From contig OY294068.1 in the NCBI GenBank assembly GCA_958510875.1, forward strand, positions 165,983,962 through 166,047,961: a stretch of 64,000 bases of DNA, read 5' to 3'. Shown piece by piece: positions 31,380 through 41,479 of this stretch. Positions within the stretch are counted from its first letter, which is position 1. Every line of letters starts with the position of its first letter. The DNA comes from Endomychus coccineus (lineage: Eukaryota; Arthropoda; Insecta; Coleoptera; Endomychidae). A model generated the notes under the pieces. The model did no database searches and was not told the origin of the DNA. It saw nothing but the letters and a program-made list of their open reading frames with translations. The translations under genes were made by a program, and so were the position numbers.

Positions 31380-31830
31380 AAAAAGACCATGTTTTTCAAC
31401 ATAGAAGTTGATTTTTCTCGGAAACGGTCAACTTTGGAGCTTATGACCAAGCCCTTTTTTGTGTAGAAGACATTGGCGGTTCAAATGGGCGTCTCGAAAC
31501 TGTACTTTCTCCAGTGGCGTAGAAGTTGGCGAGAAAACACCCACTACCCCTTCAAAATATTTACCAATTATGACTAAAAAAAAAATTGTTTATCGCACAA
31601 AACATAGCTTACTATGAGTAGAAAATTCTCACGAAAGCTGTTTTCTGTACGATACACGGTTCCGGAGATATTCGCAAGAACAAAAAATTTTTTTCAATTT
31701 CAACACCCCCTGTATCTCGAAAATTGTGCATTTTAGAGAGTTAGTTAACAAGAACTTTTTTCAAATTTTTGGACGAGATATCACATCCTGAAGTCCTGCG
31801 CACATATTATGAAACATCCTGTACATTGAG
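31380..31830. mobile_element. truncated copy of the 5554-6141 MITE
   Basis: It shares long runs with 5709-6060, for example TTTTCAACATAGAAGTTGAT, GACATTGGCGGTTCAAATG, TTCTGTACGATA and CGGTTCCGGAGATATT. The right end decays into CATCCTGTAC at about 31818. The left third is missing. Confidence 0.8.
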
Positions 31831-32890
31831 TTTTACTTCCAGATACAATTCTAGAGTTTCGACGTTGATTACTATATAATTTGATTCAATTTGAACATTG
31901 AAAATTAATTAATTAAACAAAAATTTAACACCTGTAATCAATCAATTAAAACGGGGGCACGCACGTTTAGAATACTTGGACCTCTAAATTGAATCGATTG
32001 TGCGCGACCCATTCGAAGTTGCATCCCGTGAAAGGATTTTCGTCTGCACCAGAAAAGATCACAACTAAATTGTAACTCAACCAGAAATGGGTCGACTCGA
32101 AATGGGAGGTCATGAAAAAATATAAAATTGAAGCAATTTTGCCCCGTAATGACTGATGCCTGAAAAGTTTTGCACCACACCAAGACATGTACATTGCCAG
32201 ACTATTGTTACAGAGATTATGTCCAAAATTTGTTCAGTTAATGTTATTGCATCCAAAAATGAACTTACAAATAACCTACTAACCTAGAATTGCCGATTAA
32301 AGATAATATAGATGATACATAAAAATTTCTAAGAAGGAAGATTCGACAATACTGTCAAAACAAGTTAAATTTTGTCACATCGATAAAATTTGCCGCGTGG
32401 ATGCAATTTTGTTGTGTTCCAGATGCAATTTATGTGTTAAAATTTCTATCTGCCAACTTAGGGATGCAATTTCAAATGAGCTACATTCTGGCAATAATAA
32501 TGATTGGTTGAAGTCTCAGTTTTGACTTCCTTATTGAATGCAACAACCTCTACAATTTGAGGAAGTTACATTAAAAAGCCGAGATGTTCATTTTGGTCTC
32601 AAATGAATTAGCATCTGCGTCGATTGGTTTAATCAGGTTCGGTGAAGACACAACCTGTCCAGAGTTAAAGGCCTTCAAACATGACGAGTTGTCAAAATTC
32701 TACACGTCAATTCGTTTTTTGTAGGCGGATTGCACCAGAAACAGACATGTCCGATGCTATTTGGATAGCCGTTTCGCGGAGTTCATCCACAATAAGATTT
32801 GTCCGGTAATTTCTTCAGATATCTTCACCGTAAACAATAACGCTGTTCAGGTACTGCTACTTTTATTAAATTACTGTATTTCAATAATAG
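31831..32890. other. unassigned DNA upstream of the non-LTR element
   Basis: No gene was recognised. Repeated GATGCAATTT motifs occur at about 32400-32475 with no clear periodic order. Overlapping short minus-strand frames at 31938-32194 have no family signature. Confidence 0.4.
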
Positions 32891-33204
32891 TAATCATCAG
32901 AGTGTGTGTGCCTTTAAAGTGATAAGTTCAGTGAATCGAGCTGTTGCTGAATCATCATATTCTGAATATTAAAAGTGTAATTCAAATCTTAATAAATGTC
33001 CACTGCAAATTATAACCCCTCGGAGACATAACAATAAGAGAAAACACGAAATATTTGTACAACATATACCTTAAAAACCCAAATTGAATTCCACGACGAC
33101 AACCTTGGATCAAATTGTACTGACCAGCTGAGAGATAAGAACCAAAACAAACAGATCTAAAGGAGGCCGTACACGATAAAAATTCGCTAATACTCGTCTG
33201 AGTT

Positions 33205-33975
33205 ATGGAATCAGAATCTCTAAATGCGATAAAGAGCTTACGAGAAGAGGTAATAAAAAATAGAACAGAAATCAAATCTTCCATAGAAGCTAGTGAAACT
33301 AGACTTTTGTTGAAAATAGAAGAGTTGAAACAAAAAGTCAACAATCTCGAAATTGAAAACAAAATACTCACAAATAAAGTAGAAATCTTGGAGAGAAATT
33401 CGAAAAAGAACAACATTCTGATATTTGGTTTGGAGAGTTCGGAAGATATTTCAGCTACTTTTGTTACCAAGAAGCTTAAAACACTGTTGGATGTTGATGT
33501 CAGCGCATCAGACCTGAATAATCTATACCGCCTCAATAAATCTGAAAAACCCCCCGTCAAGATTGAATTTATTTCTCATCTTAAAAAGGTAGAAATATTG
33601 AAACAAAGCAGGAAGTTGAAAGGTACGGGTATTGCAATTTCTCACGACCTCACTTTTAAACAAAGACGTGAACAAAAAATTCTCAAAACATTCTTGAATA
33701 GAGCCCGAGAAAATCCTGAAGACCGGTCGTACATTAAAGGAAACAAATTATATGTGAATAGTAAAGCTTACACTGTGGAAGAACTACAGGAAATAAGCTA
33801 TTCAGAAGAGCGTAACACTAACAGCGCACCAGCAACGCCAAATATCCGAAATTCAGAAAACGAATTCGAAGTAGCGGAAGATATTGTCCTATCCCAAAAA
33901 ACTGCTGCCGAACCTGGAAAAAATCGTCAGCTAATGAAACTACTCCCACAACAAGGGACAATAGAAAGGCCATAA
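33205..33975 (+). CDS. ORF1 protein of non-LTR retrotransposon
   Basis: This 256-residue protein is predicted to coat element RNA and act as a chaperone during target-primed reverse transcription. Residues about 1-65 form a heptad-rich coiled coil (SLREEVIKNRTEI, then KIEELKQKVNNLEIENKIL). Residues about 68-150 resemble the RRM-type fold of L1/CR1-like ORF1 proteins, with NNILIFGLESSED as the first strand and VKIEFISHLKKVEIL and GIAISHDLTFKQR further on. The C-terminal ~90 residues are polar and rich in Glu, Asn and Pro, with no CCHC knuckle seen. The first ATG of the open frame is used; TGAGTT ends just before it. ORF2 follows after 153 bp in a different frame. Confidence 0.8.
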   Translation: MESESLNAIKSLREEVIKNRTEIKSSIEASETRLLLKIEELKQKVNNLEIENKILTNKVEILERNSKKNNILIFGLESSEDISATFVTKKLKTLLDVDVSASDLNNLYRLNKSEKPPVKIEFISHLKKVEILKQSRKLKGTGIAISHDLTFKQRREQKILKTFLNRARENPEDRSYIKGNKLYVNSKAYTVEELQEISYSEERNTNSAPATPNIRNSENEFEVAEDIVLSQKTAAEPGKNRQLMKLLPQQGTIERP

Positions 33976-34128
33976 AACCCTTAGTTGTCCCAATGAAAGA
34001 GAGAACACGAAGTCATCGCTCTAACAAGTAAATCTATTTTTTGTCCAATAAACTGAATATCAATTCAATCTGACTTTATATAAATTGTGAAATTTTGTGT
34101 ATCTACTTATTGATGTGTCTATTGAATT

Positions 34129-37077
34129 ATGGATCCTTATATCAATGAATATGAAAATGAGCCCAAAAAAGCTGAATTCGTTGAAAATATTCAGTATTTC
34201 AATGAAATAACAAAAAATGAAACTCACAATCTCAGTATTCTTCATATGGACATCAGAAGCATTCAAAAAAATTTCGACGAATTCATAGTTTTTCTGGATC
34301 AGTTCAAAAATGATTTCGATATAATAGCCCTTTCAGAAACCTACAGAGTACATGAGTTGAGCGTATTCAATATTGAAGGATATGATATAATATATAATAG
34401 TGGCAAATACAACAAAAATGATGGAATAATTGTTTACATAAAAAATAATATCAAATACAACTTCAGTTTAGTTGACATTGGTAGTCTGAAAGCAATTGAA
34501 CTAATTATTCTGGGATTTGAAAGTGAAATCGTAGTAACTGTTTTATATAGATCGCCCAACACATGTCCTAAACTGTTCAATTCGGAACTTGCGAAATACC
34601 TTGAAAATAATATTGAAAAAAGTCATATAATCACAGGCGACATAAATATCGATATTCTCCAGGAAATAGATTATATCGAGGAATACAGAAGCATTTTGAG
34701 CTCCTTTGATTTTGTATCCTACATCAATCAATTCACGAGACCAATAAGTGAAACCTGTTTAGATCATTTCCATATTAGGCGTAACGAAAAATTTTCAGAT
34801 AATATCAAATCATTTGTTTTCGAATATACAATAACCGACCACTATCCAATTGCAGTATTGCTCAGTCTGGAGAAACGTCATTCAACTACTGCTGACACCA
34901 ACCCTACAAACAAATCGAAAAAATTTATTAATTACAAGAAACTTAAACATGATCTCGACTCAGAAACATGGAATTCTATGTATGAATCGAATGATGTGGA
35001 CAAAATGACCGATTCATTCATGGATACTCTTTCCAAATATATAGAGAACAACACAAAATTGGTAAAAATAGCAAAGAAGGTCAAATCTAAAAATCCATGG
35101 ATTACAGCGGGACTAATTATTTCTATCAATCACAAAAATATATTATATAAAACCTCACAATTCAATCCACATAACATTACACTCCGAAACGAATATACAA
35201 CATATAAAAATAAATTGAATAGACTTTTACAGAAATCAAAAAAGGATTACTATAGAGGTCTGATAGAAAAAAATAAAAACACTTCTAAGAACTTGTGGCA
35301 ATGCGTCAATGAAATATGTGGTAAGGCAAAAACTGAGACAAAAATTGAGCAAATAACAAACCGAAAAAATGAAATGATTACTGATAGAAATGATATATCA
35401 AATGAATTCAACGATTACTTCTGTGATTTGGGAAAAACTTTGGCCAAAAAAATCAATATCCCCAATAACTTTGAAGAAAAAATCAATAACGTGAAAAGCA
35501 CAATATATCTTTTTCCAACTGATGAATCTGAAATAATAAAAATAATTAAAACACTTAAAAATAAAAAAACTTCGGGACGAGATAACATACGATCAGAAAC
35601 ATTGAAAGAAATAAGTAATCAAATTGCTGCTCCAATAACGTTTCTAATTAATAAATGTTTCAACACAGGATTCTTCCCCAAGCTATTGAAAATGGCAATT
35701 GTAAAACCCTTATTCAAAAAAGGCGATAAAAAAGAACTCGGAAATTATCGTCCAATCTCGCTGATTTCCAATATTGCTAAAATATTTGAAAAAATATTGA
35801 AAATGAGACTTGTGAAATTCCTAGACAAACACAATGTAATTTCAGGGAGTCAGTATGGCTTTAGAGAGGGAAAGTCAACTGAAGATGCAATTTGTGCTTT
35901 AACATCAAAGATATATAAAGCAATTGATTCAAAAAAACCTTCACTCTGTGTATTTGTTGACCTCTCTAAAGCCTTTGACACAGTATGCCACCAAAAATTG
36001 TTGGAAAAACTACAAATATATGGGATTAGAGGAAATGCATACAACTTACTGAAGAGTTATCTCTCAAACCGTCAACAACAAGTCTGTATAGATGGTACCA
36101 TTAGCGAAATGAGAAATATCACATATGGTGTGCCACAAGGAACTGTTCTTGGGCCACTACTATTCACGCTTTACATCAATAGCTTATTATCAATGAATAT
36201 AGAAGGTTGTGTCCTCAGTTTTGCTGATGACACAGCAATATTTTATCAATCTAAAGATTGGAAGACCCTCAAAACCGAAGTTGAACTGGATTTCAAAAAA
36301 ATGAAAGATTGGTTCAGATACAACGAACTAACCCTTAATATAGAAAAGACAAAATATCTCCCGTTCACCTCATACGCAAATAACTTACCAAACTTTGGTA
36401 ATCTTGTTGTTGATCGGGAAACCATAATACCTGAAGAGAAGTCGATTAAATACCTGGGAATAATTATTGATAGGCACCTACGATGGGACTTACAAGCAAA
36501 AAATATTTGTAATATGCTAAGAGGTTTCCTTTCACGTTTCAAATATCTGAGAGAAATTCTGGATATAACTCATTTGAAAACCATTTATTTTTATCTGATA
36601 CAGTCTCAACTTTCGTACGGTATCCTAGGTTGGGGAGGTATAAATGACTGTCATTTAAATAATATTCTCACTTTACAAAAATGGATAATCAGAATTATAT
36701 ACTATAAAAAAATAGCCCACTCAAGTGACGCACTGTACAGAGAAAGTCAACTTTTCGACCCGAGACAACTCTTCTGTCTTAAAATCATAATCGGCATCTA
36801 CCAAAAAAAAATTAAAATTGATCCCATCGAGCATGGTCATTGTACTCGGAGCAGAGAAATGAAACTTTTAGTGCCAAAATGTGAAAAAAGCGTGAGGCAA
36901 CGTAGTATTGAATTTTTGAGTCCAAAGTTATATAACATCCTATCAGATCACTTAAAATCCATCGAAAACTTCAACTCATTCAAAACTCATATAAAAAAAT
37001 GGTTACGACATACGGAGAGATATATAATACACGATATAGTTAACAATAAATTACAAGGACTCACTCTCAAGTACTGA
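34129..37077 (+). CDS. ORF2: endonuclease-reverse transcriptase (982 aa)
   Basis: Nicks target DNA and copies element RNA at the nick. The apurinic-type endonuclease domain (residues ~33-245) keeps SILHMDIRSI, IIALSETY (catalytic Glu70), LYRSPNT, GDINID (Asp171, Asn173) and DHYP (Asp237-His238). The reverse transcriptase (~465-780) has KPLFKKGDKKELGNYRPISL, YGFREGKSTEDAI, FVDLSKAFD (Asp611), GVPQGTVLGPLLF (~667) and FADD (Asp700, Asp701). The C-terminal region ~790-982 has LSYGILGWGG and RQLF-type motifs but no RNase H domain. Length and order fit the jockey/CR1 superclade. No stop or frameshift interrupts it. Relics at 14420-16268 are related. Activity is plausible but not shown. Confidence 0.92.
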   Translation: MDPYINEYENEPKKAEFVENIQYFNEITKNETHNLSILHMDIRSIQKNFDEFIVFLDQFKNDFDIIALSETYRVHELSVFNIEGYDIIYNSGKYNKNDGIIVYIKNNIKYNFSLVDIGSLKAIELIILGFESEIVVTVLYRSPNTCPKLFNSELAKYLENNIEKSHIITGDINIDILQEIDYIEEYRSILSSFDFVSYINQFTRPISETCLDHFHIRRNEKFSDNIKSFVFEYTITDHYPIAVLLSLEKRHSTTADTNPTNKSKKFINYKKLKHDLDSETWNSMYESNDVDKMTDSFMDTLSKYIENNTKLVKIAKKVKSKNPWITAGLIISINHKNILYKTSQFNPHNITLRNEYTTYKNKLNRLLQKSKKDYYRGLIEKNKNTSKNLWQCVNEICGKAKTETKIEQITNRKNEMITDRNDISNEFNDYFCDLGKTLAKKINIPNNFEEKINNVKSTIYLFPTDESEIIKIIKTLKNKKTSGRDNIRSETLKEISNQIAAPITFLINKCFNTGFFPKLLKMAIVKPLFKKGDKKELGNYRPISLISNIAKIFEKILKMRLVKFLDKHNVISGSQYGFREGKSTEDAICALTSKIYKAIDSKKPSLCVFVDLSKAFDTVCHQKLLEKLQIYGIRGNAYNLLKSYLSNRQQQVCIDGTISEMRNITYGVPQGTVLGPLLFTLYINSLLSMNIEGCVLSFADDTAIFYQSKDWKTLKTEVELDFKKMKDWFRYNELTLNIEKTKYLPFTSYANNLPNFGNLVVDRETIIPEEKSIKYLGIIIDRHLRWDLQAKNICNMLRGFLSRFKYLREILDITHLKTIYFYLIQSQLSYGILGWGGINDCHLNNILTLQKWIIRIIYYKKIAHSSDALYRESQLFDPRQLFCLKIIIGIYQKKIKIDPIEHGHCTRSREMKLLVPKCEKSVRQRSIEFLSPKLYNILSDHLKSIENFNSFKTHIKKWLRHTERYIIHDIVNNKLQGLTLKY

Positions 37078-37482
37078 ATAAGCTCAGCAGTTTTCTGAAC
37101 TTTATTATATTACTAAGTAGTCATAATTATATGATATTTTTAAATCAAAGTGTTTGTTTCGATTTATGATTATCGTAACTTGTATTTGTTTGTTATAACT
37201 TTCTATTCTTAATAATTGGTTCATGTGTCTTATTTCTTTTTGCTGTTATTAACATCAACTTTACCTAAATATGTATTAACCACTAAATCTGTTCACTTTT
37301 CATGTTCTCTTCACACATTACATTCAACATGGACAAATATATATGTTTATATGTGAATATAATTGTACACACCATCTATCACGCACAAGCTGTACTCACT
37401 ACAGCTTCAGTGATTACCCTGTTTATTCATATTCATTAAAACATTACATGTAACACAGTTTAAAGATTCGTGAATAAACATT

Positions 37483-37517
37483 ATTATTATTATTATATTA
37501 TTATTATTATTACTGCT
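37483..37517 (+). repeat. ATT microsatellite tail of the non-LTR element
   Basis: A run of ATT units directly follows AATAAAC and ends the element. It is the 3' tail used in target-primed insertion. Confidence 0.85.
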
Positions 37518-37689
37518 TTGAATAATCAATTTGTTAATTTAAGTGAAATCATGATACTTAGTGGAATATGGAGACCTCAGTTTCCGAAATTAACACAGAC
37601 AAACGACAACTAAGCTTCCCTTTTTTTCCTGTTCATTAGTTGACAAGCTTGGTTTGGTCACAAATTATATCCAAATCAAAAACCACATG

Positions 37690-37800
37690 TCATTCTGTAT
37701 TATATATAAAATTCTCGGGAAATAAGTTACACTAACAGATATGCTCATTATTTCCGTCTTTACGTACGTTTCGGCCTCACGAACATCATCAGAAGACGTG
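37690..37800 (-). repeat. PLE terminal-repeat fragment, left of a head-to-head pair
   Basis: It is inverted relative to 37872-37985. The shared flank reads GAGCATATCTGTTAGTGTAA on the minus strand, then TATTTCCCGAGAATT. It contains the hammerhead at 37755-37798. Confidence 0.75.
37755..37798 (-). ncRNA. hammerhead ribozyme (PLE type)
   Basis: On the minus strand: CGTCTT (stem I), CTGATGA, TGTTC-GTGA-GGCC (stem II with one mismatch and one G-U), GAAA, CGTACGT (two-base stem III with loop GTAC, or a palindromic dimer contact), A at the cleavage position, AAGACG (stem I). Stem I is a perfect six pairs. All core residues are present. Minimal stem III hammerheads of this form are known from the terminal repeats of Penelope-like elements and are thought to act as dimers. 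Confidence 0.85.
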
Positions 37801-37871
37801 TAATTGTATAAACGTGATTTCTTAAAACTAATATTATCCTTTGATTTAGATTTTACGTTTATACAGTTATT

Positions 37872-37915
37872 CGTCTTCTGATGATGGTCGTGAGACCGAA
37901 ACGTACGTAAAGACG
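37872..37915 (+). ncRNA. hammerhead ribozyme, canonical core (PLE type)
   Basis: The order is CGTCTT, CTGATGA, T, GGTC-GTGA-GACC (four perfect pairs with a GTGA loop), GAAA, CGTACGT, A, AAGACG. Stem I pairs CGTCTT with AAGACG without mismatch, and the core has CTGATGA and GAAA. Cleavage is predicted after the A of GTA, just before AAGACG. It stands head-to-head with the copy at 37755-37798, separated by 73 bp. The flank to 37985 (TTAGTGTGAGCTATTTCCCG) is the family's terminal repeat. This is the best ribozyme candidate in the window. Confidence 0.9.
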
Positions 37916-37990
37916 AAAATAATAAGCATATATGTTAGTGTGAGCTATTTCCCGAGAATGTATGTATAACACCTGGGTCAAGAATCATTA
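37872..37990 (+). repeat. PLE terminal-repeat fragment, right of a head-to-head pair
   Basis: It starts with the hammerhead, followed by ATGTTAGTGTGAGCTATTTC and GGGTCAAGAATC. The same order is found at 7985-8098 (minus) and, without ribozyme, at 4607-4672. No Penelope coding sequence adjoins it. Confidence 0.75.
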
Positions 37991-38977
37991 TTAATTCTGT
38001 ACAATGTTTTGTTGAAGAGCAATTTGTATTTTAAATGTTACCACATCAAACTAATGCTCATAACCTATCGCTTTCGCAAAATTAAACTATCGTGTCTCTT
38101 AACTTCTTCATGTTCAGTTTTTGTCGATTTGCCACAATTATGAATTTTGGACTAGCAGGCTATTGAATGTTACGTCCTCATTTCAGATCATTATCGCATG
38201 TTGCACTGATGTTATCGTTCGGTAGGCAACTGGTGTGTGGAGTCAGATGTAAATTATTAACAAACAACCTTGATAGGACCTCTGACGCATTTCGCATTGT
38301 GCATTATTGCATACAGCTACACGTCATCGCGTTAGAACGGTTAGTTTGCAACACAACTGAAGGCCTGCTTGACAACAAATGTACTTAATAAGTTAGGAAC
38401 TTGGTTAGGTAACGTTGAACTTTCGACTCGTGTTTCTTCCGAAATATATCCATATATACGTGTGAATCGTTAAATGCATCGTTCTGACATGAAACTACAA
38501 TTTTTAAGCATTACTTAAGTTCAAAGTGCATATCAGCTATTGACTAACAGATGTGCACTCTTCAAGGATGCAATGATTTAAAAGAATATTAATTGATAAG
38601 ATATGGTTCAATGATATTTACTCAACGATTAAATTAAGCACGGTCCAGACGCTACGTTTTGCAACACGTTGCAGACAAGACTTAGGATGTGGTTAGAAAA
38701 AAAAATGTACATGTTCAATGTTCTTTCTTCCCTACAAATAAAAAAGAATAAATTGATAATTCTGAACAAGGTTGAATCAGAATTACAATGTGATCTAAAA
38801 TGAAAAAAACCATCATGTTTACAAAACGTTCATTTCGTTATTAGTCCAGTCAATAAGCCGGGAAATACTGTGTAATATGGAAAAGTTGGGAAACAGCTCG
38901 GATTTGAAAAATGTTTGATGCAATGGGTTCTGTGAACCCTCAAGATCATTCGTTACCACTAAAATCATACCCCGAGG
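37991..38977. other. unassigned AT-rich DNA
   Basis: No gene or repeat that I can support. The frame at 38167-38388 shows no family signature. Confidence 0.4.
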
Positions 38978-40685
38978 ACAATGGGCAATTTTGGGGATGT
39001 TTTCCCCCCCAAAGATGAGTCAAATTGGGGCAACTAAAATATTTACCAGGAGGTTCTTGGGGTCGCTGATCACGAATATGACATCTCAAAAGTAACCACA
39101 TGCATCCACATGGTCATAGAGGTCATCTCCAGGAATTCAACAAAATTTTCCATCTTAAAGTCTCCAAATGTCTCACTCGGGGTTTTTGGGGTTGCTGAGC
39201 ACGAATATGATGTCTAGAAATTCCTCACATGCACCTGGGGCACAGGACGACGACGTCGTGAAGGTCATCTCCAGGAATTCGACAAAATTTTCCATCCTAG
39301 AGTCACCAAATTTGTCATTTGGGGGTTTTCGGGGTAGCTGAGCACGAATATGATGTCTAAAGATTCCTCACATGCACCTGGGGCACAGAAAACTTGGTCA
39401 TAGAGGCCATCTTCAGTAATTCAACAAAATTGTTCATCCTTAGAGTCTCCAAATTTGTCATTCGGGGCTTTTCGGGGTCGCTGAGCACGAATATGATGTC
39501 TAGAGATTCCTCACATGCACCTGGGGCACAGAAAACTTGGTCATAGAGGCCATCTCCAGGAATTCAACAAAATTTTACATCCTAGAGTCTCCAAATTTGT
39601 CACTCGGGGGTTTTCGGGGTCGCTGAGCACCAATATGATGTCTAGAAATTTCTAATTTCTAATTTCTAGACATCATATTCTTGGACAACAAAAATTTTTG
39701 CTCAATTATTTTTTAGACGTTACATACGAATTTTATACTCATTATTAGATTAAAAATTATTTAAATGGAAATGAATACAGAAAATGACATTTATATATAA
39801 AACTTACCTTTAATAAAAATTGTTTTCAGAAAATGTATTTAAAGTTTTTTGATTATATGACACAACAACACATTAATTGAAATAGTTTTTACATCCACCA
39901 ACAAATCGAATGTACAATTACTAATAATACACATAAATAATTATTGATATCAGTATAATATATTTATTATTCTTATTATTTCACAAGATTATTCTTAGCT
40001 AATTATTATAACACAAAAGACACGCCGCTCGAACAGGTTGGACTAAAATTTTGTTGAATTCCTGGAGATGGTCTCTATGACCAAGTTTTCTGTGCCCCAG
40101 GTGCATGTGAGGAATTTCTAAACATCATATTCGTGGTCACCGACCCCGAAAACCCCCGAGTGACAAATTTGGAGACTATAGGATGGAAAATTTTGTCGAA
40201 TTCCTGGAGATGACCTTCACGACGTCGTCGTCCTGTGCCCCAGGTGCATGTGAGGAATTTCTAGACATCATATTCGTGGTCACCGACCCCGAAAACCCCC
40301 GAGTGACAAATTTGAAGACTCTAGGATGGAAAATTTTGTCGAATTCCTGGAGATGACCTTCACGACGTCGTCGTTCTGTGCCCCAGGTGCATGTGAGGAA
40401 TTTCTAGACATCATATTCGTGGTCACGCACCCCGAAAACCCCCGAGTGACAAATTTGGAGACTCTAGGATGGAAAATTTTGTTGAATTCCTGGAGATGAT
40501 CTCTATGACCATGTGGGTGCATGTGGTGACTTTTTAGATGTCATATTCGTGATCAGGAAACCCAAAAACCTACTAGTAGATATTTTTGAGCCGATTCCTT
40601 CACTCTGGACCATTTTGTGAATTTTTTTTAGTTGCCCCAACATTTGACTCATCTTTGGGGGGAAAATACACCCCCAAAATTGTCC
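38978..40685. mobile_element. foldback-type element with tandem-repeat inverted arms (1.7 kb)
   Basis: The left arm (38978-39670) and right arm (40045-40685) are inverted copies. Each starts from a shared outer segment (CCCCCCAAAGATGAGTCAAA), followed by four to five tandem units of 142-143 bp. The unit mark CATCTCCAGGAATTC occurs near 39124, 39266, 39408 and 39551. The inverse CCTGGAGATG occurs at 40061, 40203, 40346 and 40489. A ~370-bp AT-rich spacer separates the arms. This architecture is that of Drosophila foldback (FB) elements. No transposase is present; frames within the arms are repeat artefacts. Confidence 0.85.
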
Positions 40686-40699
40686 AAGTTTCATCATCA

Positions 40700-40899
40700 A
40701 ATTGTTCCAAGTTTCATCATCACACAGCAAGTTGAATTCCAAGGTCAACAGAAGCAAACGCTTCATTTTGCAACAAGCTGGAGGAAACCAAATATCACAA
40801 CATTCCACTCCAAATCAAACTGAAAAGCTTTCCGAAGATACAACTCATCATGATCGCTCTTCCGCTTCTTCACAACATTTCAAGCACTTCAAATACTGA
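40700..40899 (+). CDS. uncharacterised small open frame beside Harbinger relic
   Basis: The 65-codon frame begins MFQVSSSHSKLNSKVNRSKR and ends KHFKY before a stop at 40899. The C-terminal half is rich in Ser, His and Gln (QISQHSTPNQTEKLSEDTTH). I do not recognise it. It converges on the minus-strand Harbinger nuclease fragment at 40990-41470, where a Harbinger element's second ORF could lie. The tail would fit the low-complexity C-terminus of such a MADF/Myb protein, but no MADF domain is visible. It may equally be chance, since it abuts the foldback element. Confidence 0.2.
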
Positions 40900-40989
40900 A
40901 GCACATACATTTTAGTTACTTGCTTACCCTAATATTTTGTGAAATAATGATGTCATTTAAGTATAGTTTTGGATTGTTTAAAAATGTAA

Positions 40990-41474
40990 ATATATATTTT
41001 TATACGAAAATAGTATTATCATATAGATTGCCTTTAAGTATTCCGTTTTCAGTACCCTGTAGATAGCTCCACATTTCTCGAGACTGATTTCACTTAATGA
41101 TTGTTTGGATATAATTGTTGTGAATTCTGCCAGTTGCTACGAATCTTAAAGTTGCTATCCAGCTTTTCATGTAGTGATATTACTGTTCTTATACAAGTAT
41201 TTTTTTATGATATGCGGTGTCACTAATTCCAATAAATGAGTGTTTGTGTCTATATGTCCATTCTACAGTAGTTCCGCCAATCTCCAGGTACATCACGTAA
41301 TTCACGAAGTAATCTAATGTGGGAAAAATGCTTTTTAGGAGCCATTTCCTTGACCAATTGGATCGTCGGGTACTTTTGAAACGTTCCATCTGTTTCTTTT
41401 TCTTTACAAGACAACACGCGAAGATTGACCGGAGTAGAACTTCCTCCATAGTCGATGCCACCAACATTGCGCAA
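40990..41474 (-). pseudogene. PIF/Harbinger nuclease, N-terminal fragment
   Basis: Across frames the minus strand reads LLRELRDVPGDWRNYCRMDI, then THLLELVTPHIIKKY (family: HLLELVTPHIxKKDTxMR), a damaged stretch, then FTTIISKQSLSEIS and EKCGAIYRVLKTEYLKAI. These blocks match the order of the helical N-terminal region of PIF/Harbinger (DDE_Tnp_4) transposases: L-x-R-E-L-x-x-D, the fxxLLxLV motif, and the ISxxTxxxI...Y-x-x-L block. The DDE catalytic part that should follow (below 40990) is missing. Frameshifted and dead. Confidence 0.65.
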
Positions 41475-41479
41475 AAATA

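Larger units (their letters stand above)
32890..37520 (+). mobile_element. near full-length non-LTR retrotransposon (two open ORFs)
   Basis: The order is a leader, ORF1 (33205-33975), a 153-bp gap, ORF2 (34129-37077), a ~400-bp 3' untranslated region, AATAAACATT, and an ATT microsatellite tail ending at about 37517. Both ORFs are uninterrupted. The 5' end is not defined by sequence; I place it near 32890 because structure before that is unrelated in character. A microsatellite tail rather than poly(A) is usual for CR1/L2-type members of the jockey superclade. Confidence 0.85.

Noticed and set aside
32982..33560. 192-codon minus-strand open frame
   Set aside because: Antisense shadow of ORF1, which has a coherent coiled coil and RRM-like fold on the plus strand.
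32850..37525. Target duplication of the non-LTR element (ACTGCT near 32856 and 37516)
   Set aside because: Six bases is too short to distinguish from chance, and the 5' end is not independently fixed.
40280..40808. Minus-strand frames of 80 and 101 codons
   Set aside because: They are translations of the 142-bp foldback arm units, not genes.
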